Shown here: positions 45,883 through 54,897 of the stretch, one piece after another | Numbering within the stretch: position 1 is the stretch's first letter | Layout of the letters: each line of letters opens with the position of its first letter | Assembly (NCBI GenBank): GCA_018242505.1 | Contig: JAFEBU010000007.1 | Coordinates: 1 to 64,000, forward strand | Direction: 5' to 3' | From: Pseudomonadota bacterium | Lineage (GTDB): Bacteria > Pseudomonadota > Alphaproteobacteria > Reyranellales > Reyranellaceae | DNA length: 64,000 bases | Notes under the pieces: generated by a model | What the model saw: the letters and a program-made list of their open reading frames with translations, nothing else | Database searches by the model: none | Told to the model about the DNA's origin: nothing | Translations under genes and position numbers: made by a program

Positions 45883-46208
45883 CGTTCGACGAGCCGCTGC
45901 AGGGCGCTGGCGATCGCCTCGCGCGTCGCGGGGGGCTGCTCGGCGATGGCCTTGGCCAGGAGGCCGAGCTGGCCGCGCAAGGTGTGGACCTGATCGACGA
46001 GGCCGATCACGGTCTCGACCAAATCGTCGTCGAGCCCGATATCGTCCACCAGTTCGACAAGGAGATGGGCCCGAGCCACATCGATCTGCTCGAAGCTCCA
46101 GGCCTCGGCAGGACCGACCGGCCGCAACAGGCCACGCGCAACCCAGCGTTCGACGTGCACTGCGGTCAAACGCCGATCGAGGCGCAAAAGCTCGTCGAAG
46201 CTCATCAT
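45879..46208 (-). CDS. cbpM: CbpM-like modulator of the CbpA co-chaperone
   Basis: A 109-residue MerR-fold helical protein. [31 protein letters not shown] matches a MerR-like helix-turn-helix used as a protein-binding module; [33 protein letters not shown] follows. CbpM binds the J-domain of CbpA and inhibits its activity with DnaK. Its start overlaps the stop of the CbpA gene by four bases, the canonical cbpA-cbpM arrangement. Confidence 0.87.
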   Translation of the reverse strand: MMSFDELLRLDRRLTAVHVERWVARGLLRPVGPAEAWSFEQIDVARAHLLVELVDDIGLDDDLVETVIGLVDQVHTLRGQLGLLAKAIAEQPPATREAIASALQRLVER

Positions 46209-47152
46209 GTGAATTGCTCCATCGCCTTGCGCGGGTCATAGGCTCGCCCGGCCTCCCACGACTGGAGGAATTCCTTCAGCTTGTCGTCGGGTGTGTCAGG
46301 CAGGACGACCTTCAGCTTCACATACTGGTCGCCATGCTGGCCCGACTTGCGGTCGAGCAGCCCGCGCCCCTTGAGTCGCAGCGAGGCGCCTGAATTGGAT
46401 CCGGCGGGCACGTTCAGCATCACCGGGCCGCCGACCGTCGGCACCCGGACCTTGCCGCCCAACACCGCCTCGGAGAGCGTCACCGGCAGCTCGATGTGGA
46501 TGTCGTTGTCGCGTGCTTCGAAGAAGGCGTGCGGCTGCACGCGGATCTCGACATAGGCGTCGCCCGCCGGGCGGCCCTTGCTGCCGGGCATGCCCTGGCC
46601 CTTGAGCCTGAGCGTCTGGCCGTCGGTCGCGCCTTCCGGAATGTCGATGTCGAGCGTCTTGCCGTTGGGCAGGTTCACCCGCTGCTTGCCGCCGCGTGCC
46701 GCCACGAGGAACGGCACGGTGAGCGTGTAGGTGACGGGCAGGCCGCTCATGTCGAAGCCTTCGAAGCCCTCACCGCCGCCACCGCTATAATCGAAACCAC
46801 GGCGCTGGCCGAACATCTCGGAGAAGACGCCGCCCATGTCGACGAACTCTTCCTGGCCGCCGGAGCGCCGGTACTTCGCGCCGCCCATGCCACCTGCCTG
46901 GTCGCGGTAGAAGCCGCGCGGCGGCATTTCCTGGCCGCTGGCGTCGATCTCGCCCGCGTCGAAGCGACGACGCTTCTCGGCATCGGAAAGGAGTTCATTG
47001 GCCTGGGCGATTTCCTTGAACTTGGCTTCGGCCGCCTTGTCGCCCGGATTGAGGTCTGGATGGTGCTTCTTGGCGAGCTTGCGGAAGGCGAGCCGAATGT
47101 CATCGGCCGACGCCGTCCGAGGGACGCCCAGCACCTGGTAGGGATCTTTCAT
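46205..47152 (-). CDS. cbpA: CbpA/DnaJ-type J-domain co-chaperone
   Basis: A 315-residue class B J-protein. The J-domain is residues 1-70 with HPD in [11 protein letters not shown]; a Gly/Phe-rich stretch with [17 protein letters not shown] follows; two C-terminal substrate-binding beta-domains begin near 125 ([20 protein letters not shown]) and 215 ([20 protein letters not shown]). The DnaJ zinc fingers are absent, as in CbpA. It stimulates DnaK. Unusually, its ATG overlaps the stop of an ABC membrane-domain gene, tying it to the NRPS-like gene upstream. Confidence 0.92.
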   Translation of the reverse strand: MKDPYQVLGVPRTASADDIRLAFRKLAKKHHPDLNPGDKAAEAKFKEIAQANELLSDAEKRRRFDAGEIDASGQEMPPRGFYRDQAGGMGGAKYRRSGGQEEFVDMGGVFSEMFGQRRGFDYSGGGGEGFEGFDMSGLPVTYTLTVPFLVAARGGKQRVNLPNGKTLDIDIPEGATDGQTLRLKGQGMPGSKGRPAGDAYVEIRVQPHAFFEARDNDIHIELPVTLSEAVLGGKVRVPTVGGPVMLNVPAGSNSGASLRLKGRGLLDRKSGQHGDQYVKLKVVLPDTPDDKLKEFLQSWEAGRAYDPRKAMEQFT

Positions 47153-48150
47153 GCCACAGAATGTCGTGATGTTTCAGGCGGTTGCAAGCCCCTCTGTCTC
47201 AAGGCGTCGGCAAACAGCCGATATTTCACCGCATCGACCGACAATTCCCGGCCCCAATTCACGAGATCTGTCCAGGGGTCCTTGAGCTTGCCGAGCCCCG
47301 ACACCACCGCCACGACCGTGCCAAGCTCGATGCGATGATCGATCACGAACAGGCCCCCCACCCCCAGCGCCGCCGCTACAGCGAGGTAGTGCATGAAGTT
47401 CATGGCGAGGTTCATGCTGAACTTGATCTTGTAGATGCCCATGTTCAGCCGGAACACGCGCTCGATGCGCTCCTCCTCCGGCACGCCGCTCTCGACGATG
47501 TCGCCGCCGACATGGCGGATGGTGCGGATGCGGCGGCGGGCGCGGCGGTTGATGGCGCGCTGCATCGGCGGCACGAACAGCATCTGCGGGACCAGGAAGC
47601 CGACGCTCAGCACCAGCGTCCACGGCTCGATATAGGCCATGTAGCCCACCACGCTCAGCAGGATGCCGAGCTGCATCAGCGGTTCGGAGATCGCCATGCC
47701 GACGAAGCCGCCAATCGGCTCGGCTTCCGCCACGACCATCGCGGCATGCATGCCTGTCTCGCCGCCATTCTTCGCCGGCGGGCATTCTCGCTCGTCGATC
47801 TCGCACAAGGTCTTGCGCAGAGTGCGCACCGCATCCTCGCTCACCCATGCGCGATAGATGTTGAGGGCAAGCTTCAGCCCCTGCTCGACGAGCGCCACGC
47901 CGACATAGGCAATCGCCAGCCAGACGATGGTCCTTATGGCGCCGCTCCTGATCGCGTCATTGACGATGCGCCGCTGGAACTCGAGCGGTACCGAACTCAG
48001 GCCGAACACGCCGGCTGCCAGAACCCCCAGGCCGATCTGATGGCGGCCCGAACAGCGCACCACATATCCCATCAGCGTCCGCGGCAGGGCCGGACATCGC
48101 ATCGCATTTGAACGCCCGGAACAGGCCGGCGTTCCCCATGCGACGGACAC
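47149..48150 (-). CDS. ABC-exporter transmembrane domain protein without an ATPase domain
   Basis: A 333-residue protein corresponding to the six-helix membrane domain of a type 1 ABC exporter. Helices lie near [59 protein letters not shown] and [15 protein letters not shown] coupling-helix-like stretch [20 protein letters not shown] is present, but no Walker A, signature or Walker B follows; the protein stops where the linker to the ATPase would begin. The start is uncertain (GTG 48150, or ATG at 48102 or 48072). It starts 13 bases after the A-T-TE gene. Confidence 0.75.
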   Translation of the reverse strand: MSVAWGTPACSGRSNAMRCPALPRTLMGYVVRCSGRHQIGLGVLAAGVFGLSSVPLEFQRRIVNDAIRSGAIRTIVWLAIAYVGVALVEQGLKLALNIYRAWVSEDAVRTLRKTLCEIDERECPPAKNGGETGMHAAMVVAEAEPIGGFVGMAISEPLMQLGILLSVVGYMAYIEPWTLVLSVGFLVPQMLFVPPMQRAINRRARRRIRTIRHVGGDIVESGVPEEERIERVFRLNMGIYKIKFSMNLAMNFMHYLAVAAALGVGGLFVIDHRIELGTVVAVVSGLGKLKDPWTDLVNWGRELSVDAVKYRLFADALRQRGLQPPETSRHSVA

Positions 48151-48163
48151 ACTCCCAGCGCTT

Positions 48164-50725
48164 CTAGGCGACCAGCACCTGGTTCATGCGGACCGCCAGG
48201 TCGCGGACATGGGCGGTGATGCAGGTGTTGTGCTGGCCGGGAATCCGCTCGTAGGTCACCTTGCCCACGAGGTGCTTCCACGGTCCGGGGCCATATTCCT
48301 TCTTGCTGGCATAATCGTCGCACAGCAGGCAGAGCACCTCGGTCCGCATCTTCGGCGGCACGTATTTCGCCATGGCCCGGAAGTAGGTGCTGCGCTGCGA
48401 CTCTCCCCAGGCACGCATCGTTCCCTTGTTAACTGTATGCGCTACGCGCCACAGGATCTTACGGTCGCCGTTCAGGATGTGGCTGGCCAACACCCAGGCC
48501 GACGGCATGGCGCTGCGGCGGACCTTGCGGCCCCAGGAGCCGGGAATGATGCTGCCCGCCAGGGCGGCAAGTCGAGCGACACCGCGCAACAGCGGCCGCG
48601 CATTGAGCGAGAACGTATCGATCAGGACGATATTTTCGATGGTACGTCCCCGCCTTTCGAGCTGGCCCGCGATCTCGAGCGAGGCGATGCCGCCGTGGCA
48701 GTAGCCGGCCAGCCGCACCGGACCGCTGGGCGCCACCTTCTCGATCTGCGGCAGGTAGCGGCTCACCATCTCCTCGATGGTCGTGATGCCCTTGGCCTCG
48801 TCCAGAATCGAATGGAGCAGATAGATCGGTCCGTCGTGCTTCAGGAGCTCGGCGAGTCGGAACGCGTAGAATCCCCAGCCACAAAAATCGCCATGGCAGA
48901 CGAACAGCGGCGTCCCGGGACCAGACTTCACCCGCGTCATCACCTCTTCCTTCGCCGCTGCGGCGTTGGAGAGCGTCTCGCTGAGCTGGCGGATCGTGAG
49001 CTGCGCGCGCACTTCGGACGGCGCGATGCGATGGCGCGTGATCTCCTCGATCTCCAGCAGCATCTCCGTCGCCTGCAGCGAATCGCCGCCGATCTCGAAG
49101 AAGTCCTCGTCCATGCCGATCTCGTCGAGCTTCAGCAACCGTCGCCAGATCTCGGCGATCTGCAGCTCGAGCGGCGCCGACGGCATGCTCTGCGATCGCC
49201 GATGGTTGGCGAAGGACGCCCCGAGAGCAGGACGCGAGATCTTGCCAGTCGCCCCCACCGGCAAGCTGTCGAGGATATGGACCTGCCGCGGCATCTGGAA
49301 CGGCGCTAGCCGGTCATAGATGAAATCGATCAATTCCGTGGAGGTGGCCGTCGCGCCGGAATGGAGCACGACCGCGGCGCCGACATTCTCGCCCAGCCGC
49401 GGATGCGGCACGGCAAAGGCCGCGGCCTGGCGCACGGCCGGATGCTGCAGCAGCGCCTTCTCGACATCGTAAGGCGCGATCTTCTCGCCACCCCGGTTGA
49501 TGATCTCCTTGGTGCGGCCGGCAATCGTGAGGAAGCCGTCGGCATCGACCGTGCCGAGGTCGCCGGTCGCCAGCCAGCCGTCGTCGAGGCCCGACGGCAC
49601 GCCCTCGATATCGTCGAACAGGTAGCCCGGCATGACGCTCGGGCCGCGCACCATCACCTGCCCGGTCTGTCCTGCGCGCAGGAAGCGTCCATTATCGCCG
49701 CGGATCGCCAGCTCGCCCTCGGGAATGCGCCCGACCGAGCCCGGCCGTGTGTCTTCGGGCGGAAAGGCCGGCGCCGTCATCATCCCCGCCTCGCACATGC
49801 CGTAGAATTCGACGATCGGAATTGCCAGCAGGCGCTCGGCCTCGCGCCGCGTCTGATCCGGCAGATACGACGCCGTGGAAAGCACGAAGCGCAGCGCATG
49901 GCTCGGCGTTCCCGCCGACGCCGCAGCGAGCTTCTCGACCACTGCCTGCAGGAACGGCGGGGCCGAAGTGAGCCATGTTGGCCGTAGCTCCATCGCCCAG
50001 CGATCGAAATCGGTGGGGCTCTGCGAATCGGGCATCGCCACGCTGCAGCCGATCAGGAGCGGCGCCAGCAGCGTCGCCTTGAAGCCGGCATTGTAATAGA
50101 TCGGCATGATGCAGGCGGAGCGGTCGGCAGGGCCGAGCTTCAGCCACCGCTCCATCTTGCGCGCCATCTCGATCAGGTTTTCGTGCGTGACCGGCACGCG
50201 CTTGGAGGCTCCGGTCGTGCCCGACGTCTTGAAGATCGCGGCCCAGGATTGGGCCGTCACCTCAGCCGCCGGCCGTTGACGGACGACCGGTCGGATCAGC
50301 TCCAGCCCGACCTGCTCGAAAGATGAGACCGCCCTTTTGGCCGCAAACAGGCCGAAGTCGTCGCCGGCGGCCGTCACCCAAGCGGGAAGTGTCGCGTCCG
50401 GCACGATCAACGCATCGGGACGGATCCGCTTGAGCTCGGCCTCGAGATCCGCTGGCGCAAGATTTGGATTGATGGGAACCAGGATTGCACGGCAACAGAC
50501 GGCGAGGCTCAACAGCGCCGCCTCGGGTCCCCGCTGCAGGGCGATGGCCACACGCGAAGAAGGGCCAAGCCCCGCTGCACGGAGTTGACCCTCGATTTCC
50601 TGGAGACGGGCTGTCAGGGCTCCGAAGGAGATCGTTCCCAGCACGGGATGCACGATCGCCGGCGATCCCGGATCACGTGCCGCGCGCGCTATCAATACCT
50701 CGCCGATGGTCGACGCGGTCGCCAT
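48164..50725 (-). CDS. Single-module NRPS-like enzyme: adenylation, carrier and thioesterase domains
   Basis: An 853-residue protein. Residues 1-505 are an adenylation domain of the acyl/amino-acid-CoA ligase type: TSGTTGASKR at 167-176, EFYGMCEAG near 306-314, GDLG at 388-391, GRTKEIINRGGEKIAP and Lys495 in GATGKIS. Residues about 515-590 form a carrier domain with phosphopantetheine Ser549 in FFEIGGDSLQA. Residues about 600-853 form an alpha/beta thioesterase whose nucleophile elbow reads GYCHGG, with Cys676 in place of Ser, Asp703 in LIDTFS and His832 in GQHN. There is no condensation domain. It would load one acid or amino acid and release it as an ester, amide, lactone or thioester; the product is unknown. 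Confidence 0.88.
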   Translation of the reverse strand: MATASTIGEVLIARAARDPGSPAIVHPVLGTISFGALTARLQEIEGQLRAAGLGPSSRVAIALQRGPEAALLSLAVCCRAILVPINPNLAPADLEAELKRIRPDALIVPDATLPAWVTAAGDDFGLFAAKRAVSSFEQVGLELIRPVVRQRPAAEVTAQSWAAIFKTSGTTGASKRVPVTHENLIEMARKMERWLKLGPADRSACIMPIYYNAGFKATLLAPLLIGCSVAMPDSQSPTDFDRWAMELRPTWLTSAPPFLQAVVEKLAAASAGTPSHALRFVLSTASYLPDQTRREAERLLAIPIVEFYGMCEAGMMTAPAFPPEDTRPGSVGRIPEGELAIRGDNGRFLRAGQTGQVMVRGPSVMPGYLFDDIEGVPSGLDDGWLATGDLGTVDADGFLTIAGRTKEIINRGGEKIAPYDVEKALLQHPAVRQAAAFAVPHPRLGENVGAAVVLHSGATATSTELIDFIYDRLAPFQMPRQVHILDSLPVGATGKISRPALGASFANHRRSQSMPSAPLELQIAEIWRRLLKLDEIGMDEDFFEIGGDSLQATEMLLEIEEITRHRIAPSEVRAQLTIRQLSETLSNAAAAKEEVMTRVKSGPGTPLFVCHGDFCGWGFYAFRLAELLKHDGPIYLLHSILDEAKGITTIEEMVSRYLPQIEKVAPSGPVRLAGYCHGGIASLEIAGQLERRGRTIENIVLIDTFSLNARPLLRGVARLAALAGSIIPGSWGRKVRRSAMPSAWVLASHILNGDRKILWRVAHTVNKGTMRAWGESQRSTYFRAMAKYVPPKMRTEVLCLLCDDYASKKEYGPGPWKHLVGKVTYERIPGQHNTCITAHVRDLAVRMNQVLVA

Positions 50726-51018
50726 ACGAGCCTACCCCCCGATTTTGGCCCAATATGCGGCCATCAGACAATTTCACTGGATATTCCAGCTAACTGAAAA
50801 TGGCGTAGGACTCACTGGAATTGCAACAATGAACTGTGAGTCCTAGTGAGACCATTCTGGGTCAAAGGGCCCAGTTAGGGTCAGAGCGCCAAGTCCAGGC
50901 CAGAGCGCCCGACTTGGGTTAGAGCGCCGGATCAGGGCCAGGCGCCGGGTTAGGGTCAGGGTCAGGTCGCCAGGTCCGGGTCAAAGCGCCGGATCAGGGT
51001 CAGGGCGCCAGGTCCGGA
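50726..51018. other. 293-base region upstream of the A-T-TE gene
   Basis: No gene is seen. Near the A-T-TE start there is a palindrome ctgga-tat-tccag at 50777-50789 and a perfect ten-base inverted repeat taggactcac / gtgagtccta at 50806-50845 with a 20-base loop; either could be an operator or a terminator for the upstream gene. The rest, from 50857, is the minisatellite described separately. Confidence 0.5.
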
Positions 51019-51030
51019 TCAAAGCGCCAG
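50857..51030. repeat. Degenerate 19-base minisatellite arising at a stop codon
   Basis: About nine copies of a unit close to gggtcagagcgccaggtcc lie head to tail, with point differences and one short insertion. Two subtypes alternate (…gcgccggatca and …gcgccaggtcc), giving a 38-base higher-order period. The last unit coincides with the final codons and the TGA of the acyl-CoA dehydrogenase gene, so the array appears to be an amplification of that gene's end. Confidence 0.8.
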
Positions 51031-52233
51031 GATTGCCTTGGCAATGATATTGCGCTGGATCTCGTTGGAACCGGCATAAATCGTCGCCGCCCGGTTGTTG
51101 AGATAGAGTGGCATGGCGGTCACGCCGTAATCCGGCGTGACCGTCGGCTCGTTGTGGCCGAGCAGCCGGGCTTCGGGCTCGAAGGGTGCGGCGTACCAGG
51201 CCAATGCCTCGATTCCCAGATGATCGATCGCCTGCAGGACTTCGCTCCCTCTGATCTTCATCTGCGAAGAAGCAGCGCCAGGATTGCGGCCCTTGCTGAG
51301 GTCGGACAGGACTTGCAGTTCGATCATCTCCAGCGCCTGGATCGCAAGATCGGCCTCGGCCAGGCGCGCGGCGAACCCGGGCTCGTCGGCGAGCCGCCCC
51401 GATTCGTCGGCCGCCTCTCCGCGGGCGATGCGGCGCACGTCATCGAGCCGGGCGAAGAGGTTCGGCGTATAGGCATCGCCGCCACGCTCGAACTCCAGCA
51501 GATACTTGGCCACCGTCCAACCGGCATTCTCGGGACCGATGCGGTTGGCGACGGGCGTACGCACGTTATCGAAGAAAACCTGGTTCACCTCGTGGTCGCC
51601 GGCAAGAGTGATAATGGGCTTCACGGTGAGACCAGGCCGATCCATGGAATCGATCAGCACGAAGGATATGCCGTCCTGCGGCTTGCCTTCCGTCGAGGTG
51701 CGCACGAGGCAGAACATGCGGTTGGCCACGTGCGCTCCGGTGGTCCAGATCTTGGTGCCGTTGATCACGTAGTCGTCGCCGTCGCGCACCGCGCGGGTCT
51801 TGAGGCTGGCGAGATCCGACCCCGATCCCGGCTCGGAGTAGCCCTGGCAGAAGATGATATCTCCCGACACGATGCCGGGCAGGTACTTCGCCTTTTGCTC
51901 GGGCGTCCCGTACTTCATGATCACCGGGCCGACCATGCGGATGCCCATGCTGAAGATGCGCGGTGCATCCGCCGCCGTGCACTCGCGAGCGAAGATGTAG
52001 CGCTGCGTGGCCGTCCAGCCGGTGCCACCATACTCCTTGGGCCAGGTCGGCGCCGACCAGCCGCGCCGCGCCAGCACCTTGTGCCATCGCAGTCCCGCTG
52101 CAAAGTCGGCGAAGACACCACCAGTCTTGCCGCCCGCCTCGCGCAAGTCCTCGCTCAGGTTGTCGTCGAGAAACCGACGAACCTCAGCGCGAAAGGCTTC
52201 GTCCTCGGGACCAAGCGACAGATCCATCTTCAT
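51019..52233 (-). CDS. Acyl-CoA dehydrogenase family protein
   Basis: A 404-residue FAD enzyme. N-terminal helices carry FLDDNLSEDLREAG; FCQGYSEPGSGSDLASLKTRA and GTKIWTTGAHVANRMFCLVRT are the FAD/substrate middle domain; the C-terminal LAWYAAPFEPEARLLG and NNRAATIYAGSNEIQRNIIA include the conserved Arg/Glu-region signature. It resembles the large subunit of pimeloyl-CoA-type dehydrogenases. The usual partner small subunit is not adjacent. Its last codons merge with a minisatellite. Confidence 0.88.
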   Translation of the reverse strand: MKMDLSLGPEDEAFRAEVRRFLDDNLSEDLREAGGKTGGVFADFAAGLRWHKVLARRGWSAPTWPKEYGGTGWTATQRYIFARECTAADAPRIFSMGIRMVGPVIMKYGTPEQKAKYLPGIVSGDIIFCQGYSEPGSGSDLASLKTRAVRDGDDYVINGTKIWTTGAHVANRMFCLVRTSTEGKPQDGISFVLIDSMDRPGLTVKPIITLAGDHEVNQVFFDNVRTPVANRIGPENAGWTVAKYLLEFERGGDAYTPNLFARLDDVRRIARGEAADESGRLADEPGFAARLAEADLAIQALEMIELQVLSDLSKGRNPGAASSQMKIRGSEVLQAIDHLGIEALAWYAAPFEPEARLLGHNEPTVTPDYGVTAMPLYLNNRAATIYAGSNEIQRNIIAKAILAL

Positions 52234-52357
52234 CCTCCCGCAACCTTTCCCGGCAGGCTAACGGTCCGCGCCGCCGCGCGTCCAGTCGACGGTTGGCCGA
52301 CGATGCCGTCTGGCGGTATGGTTGTCATCGACCGTCGACAGTCGATGCGGAGACGCC

Positions 52358-53251
52358 ATGCGCTTTCTCGCTTGTCTGTTCGCCTTGCTGCTCACCGTTC
52401 TGCCGGCTGCGGCTCAGGAGAAGAAACAGGTCGACCTGGCGCTTGCGCTTGCGATCGACATCTCCGGCAGCATCGATCCGGAAGAAGCCCGTCTGCAGCG
52501 CCAGGGCTATGTGATGGCGTTCCGCGATCCGGAGATCGTGAGAGCGATCCTGGGCGGCCCCAATGGCCGCATCGCCGTCGCCTACTTCGAATGGTCGGAC
52601 TCGTGGATGCAAAAGCTCGTGGTCGACTGGACGCTGCTCGACAGCGAGGCCGCGATCGCCGCTTTTGCCGACACGCTTTCCAACTCGTCGATCTCGATCG
52701 CACGACGCACCTCGATCAGCGGCGCCATCCACTATGCCGTCGGCCTGTTCTCCCGCGCACCCTACGACACCGACAACAAGACGCTCGACATTTCCGGAGA
52801 TGGCTCGAACAACGATGGCATCCTCGTCACCGATGCGCGCACCGAGGCGCTGAAGCGGCGAATTGCGATCAACGGTCTTCCGATCATCAACGACCGGCCC
52901 AACCCGTTCGGCTTTCCCGCCGAAGCGGACCTCGACCAGTACTACCTGCACTGCGTGACCGGCGGGCCGCGTTCGTTCGTCGAAGTGGCGCGGAACTTCG
53001 ACGACTTCCCCCGCGCCGTCCGCAAGAAACTCCTGCAGGAAGTCGCCGACCGCGGACCACGCTCCGATACAGCCGCGGCCATGCTTCCCCTCGCCGAGGG
53101 CACGCGGCTCGCGCAGGCCCATCGGACGCAGACCCACGAGGACGAGGACTACACGCGGTTCGTGCGTCCAGGCTACGAGCCCGGCTGCGACGTCGGCGAA
53201 CGCCGCTCGCGCGAGTTCTGGCAGCGCCGCTTCGGCACGACACCGGACTGA
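52358..53251 (+). CDS. DUF1194 protein (secreted von Willebrand factor A-like)
   Basis: A 297-residue exported protein. The signal peptide is MRFLACLFALLLTVLPAAA with cleavage near AAA-QEK. The mature N-terminus VDLALALAIDISGSIDPEE contains the DxSxS metal-ion site of a VWA fold, and TLDISGDGSNNDG forms the second loop. DUF1194 proteins are common in alphaproteobacteria; their role is unknown, possibly protein binding. GGAGA precedes the ATG at 52358. Divergent from the acyl-CoA dehydrogenase gene. Confidence 0.85.
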   Translation: MRFLACLFALLLTVLPAAAQEKKQVDLALALAIDISGSIDPEEARLQRQGYVMAFRDPEIVRAILGGPNGRIAVAYFEWSDSWMQKLVVDWTLLDSEAAIAAFADTLSNSSISIARRTSISGAIHYAVGLFSRAPYDTDNKTLDISGDGSNNDGILVTDARTEALKRRIAINGLPIINDRPNPFGFPAEADLDQYYLHCVTGGPRSFVEVARNFDDFPRAVRKKLLQEVADRGPRSDTAAAMLPLAEGTRLAQAHRTQTHEDEDYTRFVRPGYEPGCDVGERRSREFWQRRFGTTPD

Positions 53252-53350
53252 CAGCCCGCCCGCAAGTCACATCCCTGCAACGGCCTTCCCATAGAGTTCG
53301 CGCTCCTGCCCGTCGATCACCGGCGGTGCGGTCTGGCGATGGAGATCCCC

Positions 53351-53566
53351 ATGTCCAAGCAGAAGATCATCGAGCATCACAACCATGCGGCCGAGCATCA
53401 TGAGCACGCGGCCAAGCATCATCGCGAAGCAGCCAGGCATCATGAGGCCGATGCCCATGAGACGGCAGCGCACCATGCCCACTCGGCGCACGGCCATTCG
53501 GCACACGCCATCCATCACGCCGGCGAAGCCAGCAAGCACCACGCCGAGCATCACGGACGGCATTGA
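53351..53566 (+). CDS. Small histidine-rich protein
   Basis: A 71-residue protein with about 26 histidines in repeated HH pairs separated by Ala/Glu (EHHNHAAEHHEHAAKHHREA, then AHHAHSAHGHSAHA). A family of similar short HH-repeat proteins exists in proteobacteria, with unknown function; metal storage or buffering is plausible. The helical periodicity AAxHHxxAAxHH would put His on one face. GGAGA lies before the ATG. Confidence 0.75.
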   Translation: MSKQKIIEHHNHAAEHHEHAAKHHREAARHHEADAHETAAHHAHSAHGHSAHAIHHAGEASKHHAEHHGRH

Positions 53567-53973
53567 TTCCGGCGCCGGGAGCGGGCAACCGGAGTTGTGC
53601 GCTCCCGGCAACTATCCAAACAGATAGCGCAGTAGCGCGAACAGCGCGCCCGAGAGCGCGATCGCAGCCTTGGGATGAGACAGAGCCAGGGTGAAGTTCC
53701 CCGCAGTGCCGCTGCCGTGGTTTTGGTTTCGGGAAGCCGCAGGGAACAACTGGCGTCGCGCCACACGCTGGCATGGAACCGGAGAAGTGCGCCATTCCGA
53801 TCAACCGGCCGTCGAGGCGTGCGCGCAGCCCGCAATCCGGTCGGTCGCAAGCACCCGATACCGGGTGCGGTCGTCGTCCCGTCCGGCAGCTCGGTCTCGT
53901 TGCATTGTAGCCGCGCGCCAGCATTTGCCGGGCCGTTCGCTCGGAGCCTACCCAGGGAACCGACCGATCGAGA
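53567..53973. other. 407-base intergenic region
   Basis: It contains one long imperfect hairpin (53574-53609) and nothing else I can support. Reading frames through it have atypical composition. A minus-strand frame near 53615-53690 gives a hydrophobic peptide (LALSHPKAAIALSGALFALL) but has no credible start. It separates the His-rich gene from the 3' end of a LysR gene. Confidence 0.4.
53574..53609. repeat. REP-like hairpin after the His-rich gene
   Basis: A ten-base perfect stem gccgggagcg / cgctcccggc encloses a second short stem (caa-c-cgga-g-ttg). On the minus strand it reads gggagcgcacaactccggtt, close to the hairpin at 26238-26261. It may double as a terminator for the His-rich gene. 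Confidence 0.6.
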
Positions 53974-54882
53974 TCATGATGCCTCCTTCTCCGGACGGAT
54001 CACCGGCAAAGCCAGAAGCCGTTCGGCAGCGAAGTCGAGGAAGGCGTTGATCTTCGGCGCGCGATGGACGCGATCCTTGGTAATCAGATGCACCGGCAAC
54101 GGCGGCGGCTCGTAGCGTCGGAATAGCCGGACCAGACTGCCCGCCGCCAGATCGTCGGCCACCTGGTACGACAGGAACTGGGCGATGCCGCGGCCGCCGC
54201 GCGCTGCGCGCAGTCGCGTTTCGACATCGTCGACGCGCAGCCGGCCCTTTGGCTTTCGCGTCCCGTCGCGTCCGCTGCCGGCGAAGAACCAGTCCTGTGC
54301 GGCAGGCGATGTGCCGAGGATGGCATGGTGCCTCGCCAGATCCGACGGTATGTGCGGTGTCCCATGCTTGCGGAGATAGCCAGGGCTGGCCACCCACAGC
54401 CGCCGCACCTCGCCGACCGGCCGTGCGACCAGCGACGAATCGGGCAGATGCCCGATGCGCACCGCCACGTCGATCGCCTCGTCGATCAGGTCGACGTTGC
54501 GGTCGCTGAGCTGGAGCTCGATCTCGGTGTCGGCGAAACGATCGAGGAAGCGTGTCACGATCGGTGCGACGTGGCGACGGCCGAACTGGACCGGCGCCGC
54601 GATCCTGAGCACGCCGCGCACCGGCGCGTTGACGAGGCCGGCCATCGACGCGTCGTACTCGCCCAGCACTGTACGTGCCCGGTCGAGCAGCGTGCGGCCC
54701 GCCTCGGTGGGCGCGAGGCGGCGGGTCGTGCGATCGATCAGCCGGACGCCGATCCGATCTTCGAGGGCAGCCAGCGCACGGGTGACGGCCGGCGGCGATC
54801 GGCGCAGGCGCTGCGCGGCGCGCGCCAGGCTGCCTTCCTCGACGATCTTCACGAAGAACACGAGTTCATCCAGGCGATCCAT
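53974..54882 (-). CDS. LysR family transcriptional regulator
   Basis: A 302-residue LTTR. The helix-turn-helix lies in ELVFFVKIVEEGSLARAAQR, LRRSPPAVTRALAALEDRIG and VRLIDRTTRRLAPTEAGRTL; the effector domain begins near residue 90 with GVLRIAAPVQFGRRHVAPIV. GGAAGGA precedes tandem ATGs (54885, 54882); the second has better spacing. It is divergent from a PNPOx-like gene and likely controls it through the palindrome at 54898-54916. Confidence 0.9.
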   Translation of the reverse strand: MDRLDELVFFVKIVEEGSLARAAQRLRRSPPAVTRALAALEDRIGVRLIDRTTRRLAPTEAGRTLLDRARTVLGEYDASMAGLVNAPVRGVLRIAAPVQFGRRHVAPIVTRFLDRFADTEIELQLSDRNVDLIDEAIDVAVRIGHLPDSSLVARPVGEVRRLWVASPGYLRKHGTPHIPSDLARHHAILGTSPAAQDWFFAGSGRDGTRKPKGRLRVDDVETRLRAARGGRGIAQFLSYQVADDLAAGSLVRLFRRYEPPPLPVHLITKDRVHRAPKINAFLDFAAERLLALPVIRPEKEAS

Positions 54883-54897
54883 CATTCCTTCCAATCT

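Noticed and set aside
50857..51030. Possible CRISPR array
   Set aside because: The units are contiguous without distinct spacers and vary internally; it is a minisatellite, and no cas gene is nearby.
53615..53690. Hydrophobic minus-strand peptide reading frame
   Set aside because: No start codon with a ribosome-binding site and no clear upstream coding pattern; could be the decayed end of a small membrane protein but cannot be supported.
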